DNA of 64,000 nt from Paracoccaceae bacterium (GTDB taxonomy: Bacteria > Pseudomonadota > Alphaproteobacteria > Rhodobacterales > Rhodobacteraceae). Position 1 is the first letter of the stretch. Each line of letters begins with the position of its first letter. Below are positions 26,794 through 36,185 of the stretch, in pieces. A program made the translations under genes and the position numbers. The notes beneath the pieces were generated by a model. The model worked only from the letters and a program-made list of their open reading frames with translations. It made no database searches and had not been told where the DNA came from. The DNA lies in assembly GCA_019454225.1 (NCBI GenBank), contig CP075370.1, positions 2,470,001 to 2,534,000 of the forward strand, in the 5' to 3' direction.

Positions 26794-28164
26794 ATGGCCA
26801 AGGGATGGACGAAATCGGACTGGCGCGCAAAGCCGCGTGTACAGATGCCGGATTATCCCGACCGGACGGCGCTGAACGCGGTCGAGGCGCAACTGGCGAA
26901 ATACCCCCCGCTGGTCTTTGCCGGCGAGGCGCGCAAGCTGAAGAAGCAACTGGCACTCGCGGCCGAGGGCAAGGCGTTCCTGTTGCAGGGAGGCGACTGC
27001 GCCGAAAGCTTTGCCGAATTCAGCGCCGACAACATCCGCGACACGTTCCGGGTGATGCTGCAGATGGCCGTGGTGCTGACCTACGGCGCCAAGGTGCCCG
27101 TGATCAAGGTCGGGCGCATGGCCGGACAGTTCGCCAAGCCGCGCTCGGCGCCCACCGAGGTCGTGGCCGGTGTGGAACTGCCCAGCTATCGCGGCGACAT
27201 CATCCACGGCTTCGAGGCCAGCGCCGAGGCGCGCCGTCCCGATCCCTCGCGGATGCTGCAGGCCTACACGCAGGCCGCTGCCACGCTGAACCTGCTGCGC
27301 GCCTTCTCGACAGGCGGTTTCGCCGATATCCACCGGGTGCATTCCTGGACGCTCGGTTTCGCCGAACATGACAAGGCCGAGCGCTACCGCGACCTATCCA
27401 ACCGCATCTCGGACGCGCTCGACTTCATGAACGCGGCGGGCGTGAACGCCGACACCAGCCACGAACTGGCGACCGTCGAGTTCTACACGAGCCACGAGGC
27501 GCTGCTGCTCGAATACGAAGAGGCGCTGTGCCGCATCGACTCGATCACCGGCCAGCCGGTCGCGGGCTCGGGCCACATGATCTGGATCGGCGACCGCACG
27601 CGGCAGCCGGATGGCGCACATGTCGAATTCGCCCGCGGCGTCCTGAATCCGATCGGGCTGAAATGCGGACCCACGACGTCGGCCGAGGATCTGAAGATCC
27701 TGATGGCGAAGCTGAATCCCGAGAACGAGCCGGGCCGCCTGACCCTCATCGCCCGGTTCGGCGCGGGCAAGGTGGGCGAACACCTGCCGCGCCTGATCCG
27801 CGCGGTGCGCGAGGAGGGCGCGAATGTCGTGTGGTCCTGCGACCCGATGCATGGCAACACGATCAAGGCGGCGTCGGGCTACAAGACCCGGCCGTTCAAT
27901 TCCGTGCTGTCCGAGGTGCGCGAGTTCTTCGCCATCCACAAGGCCGAGGGCACCGTTCCCGGCGGTGTGCATTTCGAGATGACGGGCAAGGATGTGACCG
28001 AGTGCACTGGCGGTCTTCGCGCGGTGACGGATGAAGACCTGTCGTCGCGCTATCACACGGCCTGCGACCCGCGCCTGAATGCAAGCCAGTCGCTCGAGCT
28101 CGCGTTCCTTGTGGCCGAGGAACTTACCGCGCGGCGGGATGCGGTGCGCCGCGTGGCGCTCTGA
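26794..28164 (+). CDS. aroG: Class II 3-deoxy-7-phosphoheptulonate (DAHP) synthase
   Basis: 456 aa, the length of plant-type/class II DAHP synthases. Family motifs: [11 protein letters not shown] (metal-binding cysteine and PEP region), [31 protein letters not shown] and CDPMHGNT. It condenses phosphoenolpyruvate and erythrose-4-phosphate to start aromatic amino-acid synthesis. ATG 26794 is preceded by GGAGGGG at good spacing and gives the standard N-terminus ([10 protein letters not shown]); the in-frame extension to 26518 runs across the regulator promoter and is rejected. Symbol usage varies between aroF, aroG and aroH for this class. Confidence 0.95.
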   Translation: MAKGWTKSDWRAKPRVQMPDYPDRTALNAVEAQLAKYPPLVFAGEARKLKKQLALAAEGKAFLLQGGDCAESFAEFSADNIRDTFRVMLQMAVVLTYGAKVPVIKVGRMAGQFAKPRSAPTEVVAGVELPSYRGDIIHGFEASAEARRPDPSRMLQAYTQAAATLNLLRAFSTGGFADIHRVHSWTLGFAEHDKAERYRDLSNRISDALDFMNAAGVNADTSHELATVEFYTSHEALLLEYEEALCRIDSITGQPVAGSGHMIWIGDRTRQPDGAHVEFARGVLNPIGLKCGPTTSAEDLKILMAKLNPENEPGRLTLIARFGAGKVGEHLPRLIRAVREEGANVVWSCDPMHGNTIKAASGYKTRPFNSVLSEVREFFAIHKAEGTVPGGVHFEMTGKDVTECTGGLRAVTDEDLSSRYHTACDPRLNASQSLELAFLVAEELTARRDAVRRVAL

Positions 28165-28185
28165 CATCCTGTCGGGGCCGGTCCG

Positions 28186-28830
28186 TCATGATGCGGGCCG
28201 GTCCGTCTTGACCAGCCGCAGATAGGGCCGTTCGCCGCGCGGATGAAACGGTGCGGGGTCCTCGGCCATGCCGGGCGCGGGCGCGGCTGCGCTGACGGTC
28301 ACGTCCATCGGGGTCAGGCGGTGCCGCGCAATCGCAAAGCGGCGCGGCGGCCTGCCGATGGACCCGTCGGACACCAGGCAACCCAGCGCAAGCCCGCCCG
28401 AGCCGTCCGCACGGCGCAATGGCAGCATCAGGACGCTGCCCGACAGGGCAGGGCGGCCGATCCCGCGATCCGCCTCCAGATCCATCTGCAGCTCGGCGGG
28501 CCGCATCAGCGCCTCCTCGACGATGCGGCCAAACCCCGCGCGTGCGGGCGGATCGATCAGGCTCAGCATCGGCATGCCACGCACGTCCATGCCCAGCAGA
28601 TCGGCAATCGCGGCGCCCGCCAGCCGGAACCGTGCCACGCCGGGCGCAACGCGGTCGGCGATGAAGGCGCAGTCCAGCGTGCCCGCGATCCCGCGCGGAT
28701 CGATCACGCTGCGCAATGGTGGCAGGCCGTCGGGGCCGATCTGCCCCTGCCAGTAGCCGCGCAGTTCGGCGAAAATGGCATCTGCGGCGACCGACCGCCG
28801 CCCCGATCCGCCGAAGAACGATGTGACCAT
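28186..28830 (-). CDS. PAS-domain protein (alphaproteobacterial PAS_5-like family)
   Basis: 214 aa, soluble. One PAS-like unit occupies about residues 20-150: it starts ADAIFAELRGYWQG, continues LPPLRSVIDPRGI and FRLAGAAIADLLGMDVRGMPMLSLI, and ends in a strand-rich region, the pattern of the small single-PAS family common in Rhodobacteraceae. The C-terminal 50 residues are proline-rich and probably disordered. No enzymatic output domain is present, so it may act as a sensory partner. ATG 28830 follows GGGAGG. It ends 21 bp from the convergent DAHP synthase gene. Confidence 0.72.
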   Translation of the reverse strand: MVTSFFGGSGRRSVAADAIFAELRGYWQGQIGPDGLPPLRSVIDPRGIAGTLDCAFIADRVAPGVARFRLAGAAIADLLGMDVRGMPMLSLIDPPARAGFGRIVEEALMRPAELQMDLEADRGIGRPALSGSVLMLPLRRADGSGGLALGCLVSDGSIGRPPRRFAIARHRLTPMDVTVSAAAPAPGMAEDPAPFHPRGERPYLRLVKTDRPAS

Positions 28831-29021
28831 CGCGAACCTCCCTGCACCGGACCCGCCGTTGCCCCTGCGCCCGCGCTCTGCTACCACACGGCCCGGCAAC
28901 CCCGGTCTGGCGCCAACAGGATTAACCCTGGTGCAACACCTGTTACCGGCCCCTTAACATAGCGCAGATCGCGCGGATTCGGCGGGAAATCGAGGCAAAT
29001 GGTAAATTCCGGGCAGGCGGC

Positions 29022-29915
29022 ATGACGCTTTCCATGACTGGCTTCGCCGCGCGGCGGGGGCAGGGTGCGGGCTGCACCTGGACCTGGGATCTGCGCTCGG
29101 TGAACGGCAAGGGGCTGGACCTGCGGCTCCGGCTGCCGGACTGGATCGAAGGGCTGGAACCGATGATCCGCGCCGAGGTGGCGTGCAGCCTTTCACGGGG
29201 CAACGTGTCGCTGACGCTGAAGGTGGCGCGGGACGAATCGTCCGGATCGGGTCTGCGGATCAACCCCGCCGCGCTTGCCGCCGCTCTTGCCGCCCTGCGC
29301 GAGGTCGAGGCGGCGGCGATGGATGCGGGGATGACGCTGCGGCAGGCCAGTCAGGCCGAGGTTCTCGCGCTGCGCGGTGTCACCGAAGGTCCGGCCGAGG
29401 ACGAAGACACCGGCCCGCTGCGATCTGCGCTGCTTGCCGACCTCGCGCCGCTTCTCGCCGATTTTGCGGCTTCGCGCCGTGCCGAGGGCACCGCCCTGGC
29501 AGGCGTGATCGCCGGGCAGGTCGATCGCATCGCGGTGCTGACCGAGGCGGCCCGCGTCGAGGCCGAGGCGCGGCGCCCGGCCGCTGCAGATTCGCTGCGC
29601 ACCGCGCTGGCCCGTGTGCTTGACGGCGCCGGCGACGCCGACCCCGCGAGGGTGGCCCAGGAACTGGCGCTATTGGCCATCAAGTCGGATGTGACCGAGG
29701 AAATCGACCGGCTGACCGCTCATGTCGCCGCCGCCCGGAACCATCTGGCCGAGAAGGGCCCGACGGGGCGCAAGCTCGATTTCCTGATGCAGGAATTCCT
29801 GCGCGAGGCGAACACGCTCTGCTCCAAGTCACAATCCGCGCCGCTCACCCGGATCGGGCTCGACCTCAAGGTCGTGATCGACCAGATGCGCGAGCAGGTC
29901 CAGAACGTCGAATGA
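29022..29915 (+). CDS. yicC: YicC/YloC-family endoribonuclease
   Basis: 297 aa, full length. The N-terminus [10 protein letters not shown] and [14 protein letters not shown] match the conserved opening of the family, and the C-terminus [24 protein letters not shown] is its diagnostic block. YicC-type proteins are RNases that act on specific RNAs including small RNAs. It overlaps gmk by four bases (ATGA), the widely conserved yicC-gmk pairing. Confidence 0.94.
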   Translation: MTLSMTGFAARRGQGAGCTWTWDLRSVNGKGLDLRLRLPDWIEGLEPMIRAEVACSLSRGNVSLTLKVARDESSGSGLRINPAALAAALAALREVEAAAMDAGMTLRQASQAEVLALRGVTEGPAEDEDTGPLRSALLADLAPLLADFAASRRAEGTALAGVIAGQVDRIAVLTEAARVEAEARRPAAADSLRTALARVLDGAGDADPARVAQELALLAIKSDVTEEIDRLTAHVAAARNHLAEKGPTGRKLDFLMQEFLREANTLCSKSQSAPLTRIGLDLKVVIDQMREQVQNVE

Positions 29916-30553
29916 ACATGGCGCGCAAGGGGTTGCTGCTGATCCTCTCGTCGCCCTCCGGGGCGGGGAAATCCACGCTTGCGCGGATGCTGATGGATTG
30001 GGATCCGACGATCCGGTTCTCGGTATCGGCCACCACGCGCCCGCCGCGCCCGGCCGAGGTGGACGGCCAGCATTATTACTTCCTGTCGCGCGGGGATTTC
30101 CTGTCGCAGGTCGAGAAGGGCGAGATGCTGGAACATGCCGAGGTGTTCGGCAACCTCTATGGCAGCCCGCGCGCGCCGGTCGAGCAGGCCATGGCGGAAG
30201 GCCATGACACCTTGTTCGACATCGACTGGCAGGGTGGCCAGCAGATCCGGTCTTCGGCGCTTGGCCGCGATGTCGTATCGGTCTTCGTGCTGCCGCCCTC
30301 GATTGCCGAGCTTGAGCGCCGGCTTCGTGGCCGTGCCCAGGACAGTGACGAGGTGATCGCCGGACGCATGGCGAAAAGTCGCGATGAGATCAGCCATTGG
30401 GCCGAATATGACTATGTCCTGGTGAATGACGATTTGCATAGTACTTACAGCCGATTGCAGGGCATTCTTGAGGCCGAGCGTGAACGCCGCGACCGTCAGC
30501 CGGGTCTCGCCGAATTCGTGCGCGGCCTGAACCGGGAGTTCGAGACGCGATGA
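29912..30553 (+). CDS. gmk: Guanylate kinase
   Basis: 213 aa. P-loop [10 protein letters not shown] near residue 13, GMP-binding [22 protein letters not shown] and the lid region [17 protein letters not shown]. It phosphorylates GMP to GDP with ATP. Coupled through ATGA overlaps to yicC upstream and to the carbonic-anhydrase-like gene downstream. Confidence 0.97.
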   Translation: MNMARKGLLLILSSPSGAGKSTLARMLMDWDPTIRFSVSATTRPPRPAEVDGQHYYFLSRGDFLSQVEKGEMLEHAEVFGNLYGSPRAPVEQAMAEGHDTLFDIDWQGGQQIRSSALGRDVVSVFVLPPSIAELERRLRGRAQDSDEVIAGRMAKSRDEISHWAEYDYVLVNDDLHSTYSRLQGILEAERERRDRQPGLAEFVRGLNREFETR

Positions 30554-31068
30554 TCTGGTCACTTGACGGTCTTTCCCCCGAGATACATCCCGACGCCTGG
30601 ATCGCGCCGGGTGCACATGTCATTGGCCGCGTGAGGCTCGCGGCATCGGCGTCGGTCTGGTTCGGGGCCGTCCTGCGCGGCGACAATGAATGGATCGAGG
30701 TGGGCGAAGGCTCGAACATCCAGGAAAACAGCGTGCTCCACACCGATATCGGCTACCCTCTGGTGATCGGCAGCGGCTGCACCATCGGCCACCGCGCCAT
30801 GCTGCACGGCTGCACCATCGGCGACCGCTCGCTGATCGGCATGGGTGCGACCATACTGAACGGCGCGACGATCGGCAGCGACTGCCTGATCGGGGCCTGT
30901 GCGCTGATCACGGAGGGCAAGCAGATACCGGATGGCAGCCTGGTGATGGGAAGCCCCGGCAAGGTCGTGCGCGCGCTGGATGGCGCCGCCCGCGAAAGAC
31001 TGGTGGCCAGTGCCGCCGGATACCGGGCGAACGCCGCGCGGTTCCGGGCCGGCTTGAAAGAGGTGTGA
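30550..31068 (+). CDS. Gamma-carbonic anhydrase-like left-handed beta-helix protein
   Basis: 172 aa made of hexapeptide repeats. Three histidines expected for the metal site are present: [21 protein letters not shown] (two). [20 protein letters not shown] is the usual gamma-CA opening. Such proteins hydrate CO2 or act as inactive relatives (PaaY, CaiE type); which applies is not decidable here. The ATG overlaps the gmk stop by four bases, and the next gene begins 2 bp after its stop. Confidence 0.9.
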   Translation: MIWSLDGLSPEIHPDAWIAPGAHVIGRVRLAASASVWFGAVLRGDNEWIEVGEGSNIQENSVLHTDIGYPLVIGSGCTIGHRAMLHGCTIGDRSLIGMGATILNGATIGSDCLIGACALITEGKQIPDGSLVMGSPGKVVRALDGAARERLVASAAGYRANAARFRAGLKEV

Positions 31069-31070
31069 CG

Positions 31071-32099
31071 ATGGAGATTGCAGGCAGGAAGATCGGGCCG
31101 GACCATCCGCCCCTGGTGATCGCGGAGATCGGCATCAACCACGGCGGCGATCTTGCCGTGGCAAAGGAGATGGTGCGCCTCGCCGCAGGTGCCGGATGCG
31201 AGATGATCAAGCACCAGACCCACATCATCGAGGACGAGATGACCGACGAGGCCAAGTCGATCTTCCCGCCCAATGCCGATGTCTCGATCTGGCATGTGAT
31301 GGAACGCTGCGCCCTGTCGCGGGACGACGAGGCGGAACTGAAGCGCTACACCGAAAGCCTGGGGATGATCTGGATCTCCACGCCGTTTTCCCGCGCGGCC
31401 GCCGACTTCCTCGAAACCCTCGATGTGCCGGCCTACAAGATCGGGTCGGGCGAGGCCGACAACCTGCCGCTGATCCGCCACATCGCCCGCAAGGGCAAGC
31501 CCGTGATCATGTCCACCGGGATGCAGACGATCGACAGCATCCGCGCGAGCGTCGCCATCCTCGATGCGGCGGGGATCGACTATGCCCTGCTGGAATGCAC
31601 CAATCTCTACCCCAGCCCGCCCGAGATCGTCAGCCTTCGCGGCGTGACGGACCTGCGCCATGCCTTTCCACGGGCCGTGGTGGGGTTCAGCGACCATTCC
31701 ATCGGCCCCGAGATGGCACTGGCCTCGGTGGCCCTGGGAGCCTGCATCCTGGAACGGCACTACACCGACACGCGCTATCGCAAGGGGCCCGACATCATCA
31801 ACTCGATGGACCCGTCGGAACTGCGCCACCTGATCGACCGCTCGCGCGAGATCTGGATCGCCGCCAACAACCCCAAGCAGCGCACCGCCGCCGAAGAACC
31901 CGTCTACCGCTTCGCCCGCGCCAGCGTCGTGGCCGACCGCGACCTGCCTGCGGGCCATGTCATCGCCGAAGCCGACATCTGGGCGCGCCGCCCGGGATCG
32001 GGCGAGATCGCGGGCTATGACTTCGACAAGGTGGTGGGTAAGCGCCTGACCCGCGCGGTGACGCGCAACACGCAGTTGCAGTGGAGCGATCTGGCGTGA
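31071..32099 (+). CDS. neuB: N-acetylneuraminate/nonulosonic acid synthase (NeuB family)
   Basis: 342 aa, normal NeuB length. The TIM-barrel synthase domain has VIAEIGINHGGD, the metal/PEP region KHQTHIIEDEMT, STPFSRAAADFLE, KIGSGEADN and VVGFSDHSIG. The C-terminal 60 residues are a SAF (antifreeze-like) domain, ASVVADRDLPAGHVI. The family condenses PEP with ManNAc or a related 6-deoxy-diacetamido hexose to give sialic, legionaminic or pseudaminic acid. NeuC downstream favours ManNAc as substrate. ATG 31071 is 2 bp after the preceding stop. It is coupled to the next gene by a GTGA overlap. Confidence 0.9.
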   Translation: MEIAGRKIGPDHPPLVIAEIGINHGGDLAVAKEMVRLAAGAGCEMIKHQTHIIEDEMTDEAKSIFPPNADVSIWHVMERCALSRDDEAELKRYTESLGMIWISTPFSRAAADFLETLDVPAYKIGSGEADNLPLIRHIARKGKPVIMSTGMQTIDSIRASVAILDAAGIDYALLECTNLYPSPPEIVSLRGVTDLRHAFPRAVVGFSDHSIGPEMALASVALGACILERHYTDTRYRKGPDIINSMDPSELRHLIDRSREIWIAANNPKQRTAAEEPVYRFARASVVADRDLPAGHVIAEADIWARRPGSGEIAGYDFDKVVGKRLTRAVTRNTQLQWSDLA

Positions 32100-33592
32100 C
32101 GATCCGGTTGCTGGCCGACGCGCGCGGCGCGTTCCGCAAACGGCTGTTGCAGCAGATCCTGTCTGATGCGCCTGGCGAAATCGATCTTGCATTGCACATC
32201 GGCGATCGCGACGCCGACTTTCACGGCCCCTGCCTGCAACGGCTGGAGGTACGGATGGGCCGCAAGGGGCATCTGTTGCATGGCCGGCAGGGCACCGGCG
32301 CGCAGATGCCTCTGCTGGCGCAGCCCGACTTTCACCAGTTGGTGGAAACCGCCGTGGACCAGATGCAGCGCAACGCCAGTTTCTATCGCTACCGCGCGCA
32401 CAACATCGTCAACCTTCAGGACTACCTCGACTACTATCACCTCCTTGCCAATGCCTTCGCGCAGGAGATCGAGGAGTCGGGGGCGACCCACGCGGTCTTT
32501 CTCAATGTCCCGCACCTGGCCTATGACGCCGTGCTGTATCAGGTTGCGCAGGCACTGGGGCTCAGGACGCTCGTGCTCTGCCAGACGATCTTTCCCAGCC
32601 GCTATTTCTCGATGCGGAGGATCGACGACCTGGGCACTTTTGCCGACGACCACCGTGCGACTGTCCCTTTCCCGATCGAGAAAGGTTCGGCGCCCGACCT
32701 GTTCTACATGGATGACCGCTGGCAGAAGGAAAGCGCGCGCGGCAGGCTGGGGATAAGGGCCGTCGGCCAGCTGATGCGGCATCTGCTGCTGAGACAACCC
32801 GGCAGGCTCCTCCAGCCGCGATACATCCGCGATACCCTGGCGCGGATGCGCGACATCTATGGCGCACTGCCTGACTGGCGCGACCCCTTCGCGCAGTTCT
32901 TTCACACGAACGAACTGGCCTACTTCGAGCATCTGGCCCAGTACGAAGGCAGGAAACTCGACCTGTCCCAGAAGTTTGTCTATGTGCCGCTGCACAACCA
33001 GCCCGAGATGTCGACCTCGTCGCTCGGCGGGGCGTTCCGCGATCAGGTCCTGATGGTCGAGGTGCTTGCCCGCCACCTGCCGCCCGACTGGTTGATCTAT
33101 GTGAAGGACAATCCCCGCCAGGGCGCCTTTGCGCGGGGGCCCATGCATTTTCATCGCCTGACGTCGATCCGGGGCGTGCGGATGGCGCCGCTGGATGCCT
33201 CGACCCATGAGCTTTCGGCGCGCTGCCAGTTTGTCGCCACCGTTACGGGAACCGCCGCATGGGAGGCCGTGCGCAAGGGCCGCCCGGCACTGGTGTTCGG
33301 AAATGCCTGGTACAAGTCGCTGCCCGGCATCTTTCCCTATCACGACTATATCGACCCCGAGGCCATCGCCCGTTTCACCTTCCCGCATGAGGACCTGGAG
33401 AGCGCCGTGGGCCGCTTGATGGCGCGCTGCCATGACGGGGTGATCGAGCCGGTCTACCGCGACATGGCACCCGAAATGGACGAGGCGTCCAACGCCGCGA
33501 CGACCGCCAGGACCATCGGCGACCTGCTCTTGCGCCGCGGAGCGCTGACCTTCGGCACCCCGCACCCGGGCGAAGGATCGGCCCTGCTCTAG
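32096..33592 (+). CDS. Capsule-type polysaccharide biosynthesis protein, probable glycosyltransferase
   Basis: 498 aa from a GTG start that overlaps the neuB stop (GTGA). The C-terminal half has the pattern of capsular polysaccharide biosynthesis proteins of the KpsC/KpsS type: DWLIYVKDNPRQ, then VATVTGTAAWEAVRKGRPALVFG and YKSLPGIF. Those proteins transfer beta-Kdo. The N-terminal 200 residues are less familiar and contain HAVFLNVPHLAYDAV. It may transfer the nonulosonic acid made by this cluster, or assemble another part of the glycan. It ends 4 bp into the convergent sulfotransferase gene. Confidence 0.7.
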   Translation: MTIRLLADARGAFRKRLLQQILSDAPGEIDLALHIGDRDADFHGPCLQRLEVRMGRKGHLLHGRQGTGAQMPLLAQPDFHQLVETAVDQMQRNASFYRYRAHNIVNLQDYLDYYHLLANAFAQEIEESGATHAVFLNVPHLAYDAVLYQVAQALGLRTLVLCQTIFPSRYFSMRRIDDLGTFADDHRATVPFPIEKGSAPDLFYMDDRWQKESARGRLGIRAVGQLMRHLLLRQPGRLLQPRYIRDTLARMRDIYGALPDWRDPFAQFFHTNELAYFEHLAQYEGRKLDLSQKFVYVPLHNQPEMSTSSLGGAFRDQVLMVEVLARHLPPDWLIYVKDNPRQGAFARGPMHFHRLTSIRGVRMAPLDASTHELSARCQFVATVTGTAAWEAVRKGRPALVFGNAWYKSLPGIFPYHDYIDPEAIARFTFPHEDLESAVGRLMARCHDGVIEPVYRDMAPEMDEASNAATTARTIGDLLLRRGALTFGTPHPGEGSALL

Positions 33593-34197
33593 AACCGATA
33601 GCCGAACCGCTCGATCTCCGGTGCGAAATGGCGGGCGACGAACGCGGTCGTGCCTGCATCGTAGTAGTCCCGGTATCCTGCCCGGGCGGATCGGTTGCGA
33701 TGCGCCATCCGGGGGCGAAGGCCCAGCACCTCGCGCCAGCCTCGGCGCAGGGCCAATCGCGGCGCGATACCGGCAAAGTCGGCATCCAGGGTCTCGACGT
33801 TGCCGACGAAGTCGCAACCGTCGACCCACCACATCTGGCTGCGCTGCTGCATCGGGGGAAGGTCCGGCGCCATCCAGGCCGCGTCCTGCGGCATGAACAT
33901 CCGGTCCTCCAGCAGCCAGCGCGTGAAGCCGATGGACCGGATGAATGCCTGATATTCAGCGCTTTCGCCGTTCTTCACGGTCTTGGTCGACTGGAATGCG
34001 TACAGCGACACCAGCCGGTCCCAGGGGTTGCGCACGAAACCGAAGGCGAACCGATCCTTGCGGATCGCCGGGTCGATCCACCACAGCGGCGCATGGCCCG
34101 GAAGCGTGCGGCTGACACCGCCCAGGCGGGCTGACAGCGACTGCCCCGCAGCCTTGGGAACGTGGATGAACAGGAAACCGGTGCCGACGACGGTCAT
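33589..34197 (-). CDS. Sulfotransferase-family protein
   Basis: 202 aa. The 5'-phosphosulfate loop FIHVPKAAGQSL near the N-terminus and the 3'-phosphate loop FVRNPWDRLVSLYAF are both intact, as in carbohydrate sulfotransferases that use PAPS. The position inside a glycan cluster suggests sulfation of a surface polysaccharide. Its ATG overlaps the stop of the glycosyltransferase gene upstream by four bases; convergent overlap of 4 bp with the capsule-type gene. Confidence 0.85.
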   Translation of the reverse strand: MTVVGTGFLFIHVPKAAGQSLSARLGGVSRTLPGHAPLWWIDPAIRKDRFAFGFVRNPWDRLVSLYAFQSTKTVKNGESAEYQAFIRSIGFTRWLLEDRMFMPQDAAWMAPDLPPMQQRSQMWWVDGCDFVGNVETLDADFAGIAPRLALRRGWREVLGLRPRMAHRNRSARAGYRDYYDAGTTAFVARHFAPEIERFGYRF

Positions 34198-34961
34198 GCC
34201 CGCTCACCGTATCGCTGCCAGTAGTGCAGCATCCAGCCGACTGGGCCACGCCCCAGATGCGGAAAGCGACCCCAGAGTCCCTTGCGCATCAAGTCAGCGG
34301 GGCGCGGGTCGCCGTGAAATGCCAGGATCGCGGGACCGGCGGGCGGTTCGTGCGGCGCAAGGAACAGGTCGCGGCAGTAGCGGCGGACAAGATGGCGCTT
34401 GAAGCTGATGACCGCTCCCGTCGGCCAGAGAGAGACACCCGTCGCATGGGCGGCGACGAAATCCTGTTCGTTGCGGAACCGCGCCATCGCGGCCGACGGA
34501 TCGGCCTGGAAAGCGTGCAGGATCTGTTGCTGTTCCCCCAGCGTGAAGGCGAACACCCCTGTCGAGGGCTGAACGGCCTCGCGCGGGCGCCAGTCCCGCC
34601 CGGTGTCCAGCAGGACAATCGCACTGTCAGCCGCAAAGAACGGGGCAAGCGGGCCAAGGATCATCATGTCCAGATCGATGAACAGCGCGCGTGCCCCGGG
34701 CGCGAGCGCCGCGACGGAGGGATGGAACAACGCCAGCTTGCGCCAAACCCCCGGTGCCGCGATCTGCCCCGGTGTCAGCCCGATGTCGGGAATGGGTGCG
34801 GCCTGAATTCCCGGAGCCAGCCCCTGCGCGCTGTCTGCCAGGCAGATGAACCTGAACCCCGGCGCCAGATGCGCCGAGGCGGCACGGAACAGCACGTTGA
34901 CGTAAGCGGCCGGGAACAGTTCGCCCCACTTCATGCACAGAACGACGCGATCCTTCTGCAT
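34194..34961 (-). CDS. Probable glycosyltransferase, GT-A fold with DxD
   Basis: About 255 aa. Begins VVLCMKWGELFPAAYVNVLF, then a nucleotide-sugar type Rossmann-like half and the metal motif FIDLDMMILG. Later motifs FRNEQDFV and ILAFHGDPRP correspond to the acceptor/His-metal end of GT8/GT32-like transferases. The exact donor and acceptor are unknown. The frame also offers a GTG at 34973; neither start has a strong ribosome-binding site. It is the first gene of a two-gene minus-strand unit with the sulfotransferase. Confidence 0.75.
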   Translation of the reverse strand: MQKDRVVLCMKWGELFPAAYVNVLFRAASAHLAPGFRFICLADSAQGLAPGIQAAPIPDIGLTPGQIAAPGVWRKLALFHPSVAALAPGARALFIDLDMMILGPLAPFFAADSAIVLLDTGRDWRPREAVQPSTGVFAFTLGEQQQILHAFQADPSAAMARFRNEQDFVAAHATGVSLWPTGAVISFKRHLVRRYCRDLFLAPHEPPAGPAILAFHGDPRPADLMRKGLWGRFPHLGRGPVGWMLHYWQRYGERA

Positions 34962-35063
34962 CCGGTGTCGCACCTGTCCGTCGGGGTTGCGTGGCCCGCA
35001 TCGCTAGACAATCGGCCCCATACTGTCCATACCCACCACCGGCATGCAACCCGGTCTGGACCG

Positions 35064-36185
35064 ATGACCCGACACCTCCTTTTCCTCACCGGCACCCGTG
35101 CGGATTTCGGCAAGCTGGAGCCGCTGGCCGCCGCTGCGCGCGACGGTGGGCACCGGGTGGGCTTTTTCGTCACCGGAATGCACATGCTGGACCGCTATGG
35201 CCTGACCAAGCACGAAGTGCAGCGCATGCCGGGCGTGGCGGTGCACGAGTTCCTGAACCAGCGTCCGGGCGACGGGCAGGATATCGTGCTGGCCAAGACC
35301 GTCACGGGATTCAGCGACTACATCACCGAACACCGCCCCGACCTGATCGTCACCCATGGCGACCGTGTCGAGGCTCTGGCCGGCACCCTGGTCGGCGCGA
35401 TCAACTACATCCGCACCGCCCACGTCGAGGGGGGCGAGGTATCGGGCACGATCGACGAGATGTTCCGCCACTGCAACACCAAGCTGGCCTATGCGCATTT
35501 CGTGTCGTCCGACGCGGCGGCGGCGCGGGTGCGGGCGCTCGGCGAACCGGTCGAAGCGATCCACGTCATCGGCTCGCCCGAACTTGATTTCCACGGCCAG
35601 CCCTCGGGCGTGACGCTTGACGCGGTGCGCGCGCGCTATGCCATCCCCTTTGCCGAATACGGGATCGCCGTGTTCCACCCGGTGACCTCCGAGGCCGACA
35701 CGATGGGCGCGCAGGCGCAGGCGCTGTTCGGGGCACTTGTCGAAAGCGGCCGGCATTTCGTGGTGATCGCCCCCAACAACGACCCGGGTTCCGACGCGAT
35801 CTTTGCGGTGCTGCGCGGCCTGCCCGCCGCCCGGTTCCGCGTGCTGCCCTCGATGCGCTTCGCGCATTTCTCGGAGCTGATGAAGCATGCGGCCTGCATG
35901 GTCGGCAATTCCAGTGCCGGGGTGCGCGAGGCGCCGTTCCTGGGCCTGCCGTCGCTCGACGTGGGAACGCGGCAGAACGGGCGGTCGGATGCGCCCTCGA
36001 TCCGGTCCTGTGCTGCGGCGGACCGGGCCGCGATCCTGGGGTTCCTGACGACCGAATGGGGGCGAGCCTGGACCCGCCACACCGGATTTGGCGAAGGCAG
36101 GGCCGCAGACCGCTTTGCGGCGGTGCTGCGCGACCCGGAATTCTGGGCCCGCGGGCTGCAGAAAGAGTTCCGCGACATTGGCTAG
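35064..36185 (+). CDS. neuC: UDP-N-acetylglucosamine 2-epimerase, hydrolysing (NeuC type)
   Basis: 373 aa, standard NeuC length. GT-B-like epimerase fold with FLTGTRADFGKLEPL at the start, VTHGDRVEALAGT, AHVEGGEVSGTIDEMFRH and the C-terminal MVGNSSAGVREAPFLGLPSLDVGTRQNGR block. It converts UDP-GlcNAc (or a nucleotide-diacetamido relative) to ManNAc for NeuB. The frame is open upstream to 34224, but only from the ATG at 35064 is the family N-terminus present. A 102-bp divergent gap separates it from the glycosyltransferase. Confidence 0.92.
   Translation: MTRHLLFLTGTRADFGKLEPLAAAARDGGHRVGFFVTGMHMLDRYGLTKHEVQRMPGVAVHEFLNQRPGDGQDIVLAKTVTGFSDYITEHRPDLIVTHGDRVEALAGTLVGAINYIRTAHVEGGEVSGTIDEMFRHCNTKLAYAHFVSSDAAAARVRALGEPVEAIHVIGSPELDFHGQPSGVTLDAVRARYAIPFAEYGIAVFHPVTSEADTMGAQAQALFGALVESGRHFVVIAPNNDPGSDAIFAVLRGLPAARFRVLPSMRFAHFSELMKHAACMVGNSSAGVREAPFLGLPSLDVGTRQNGRSDAPSIRSCAAADRAAILGFLTTEWGRAWTRHTGFGEGRAADRFAAVLRDPEFWARGLQKEFRDIG

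Noticed and set aside
28175-28207. 13-bp direct repeat GGGCCGGTCCGTC at the end of the DAHP synthase gene
   Set aside because: Short and GC-rich, partly inside the PAS gene; likely chance in this composition.
28915-28944. AACAGG/CCTGTT inverted repeat before yicC
   Set aside because: Only 6-bp arms separated by 18 bp; could be an operator but too weak to list.
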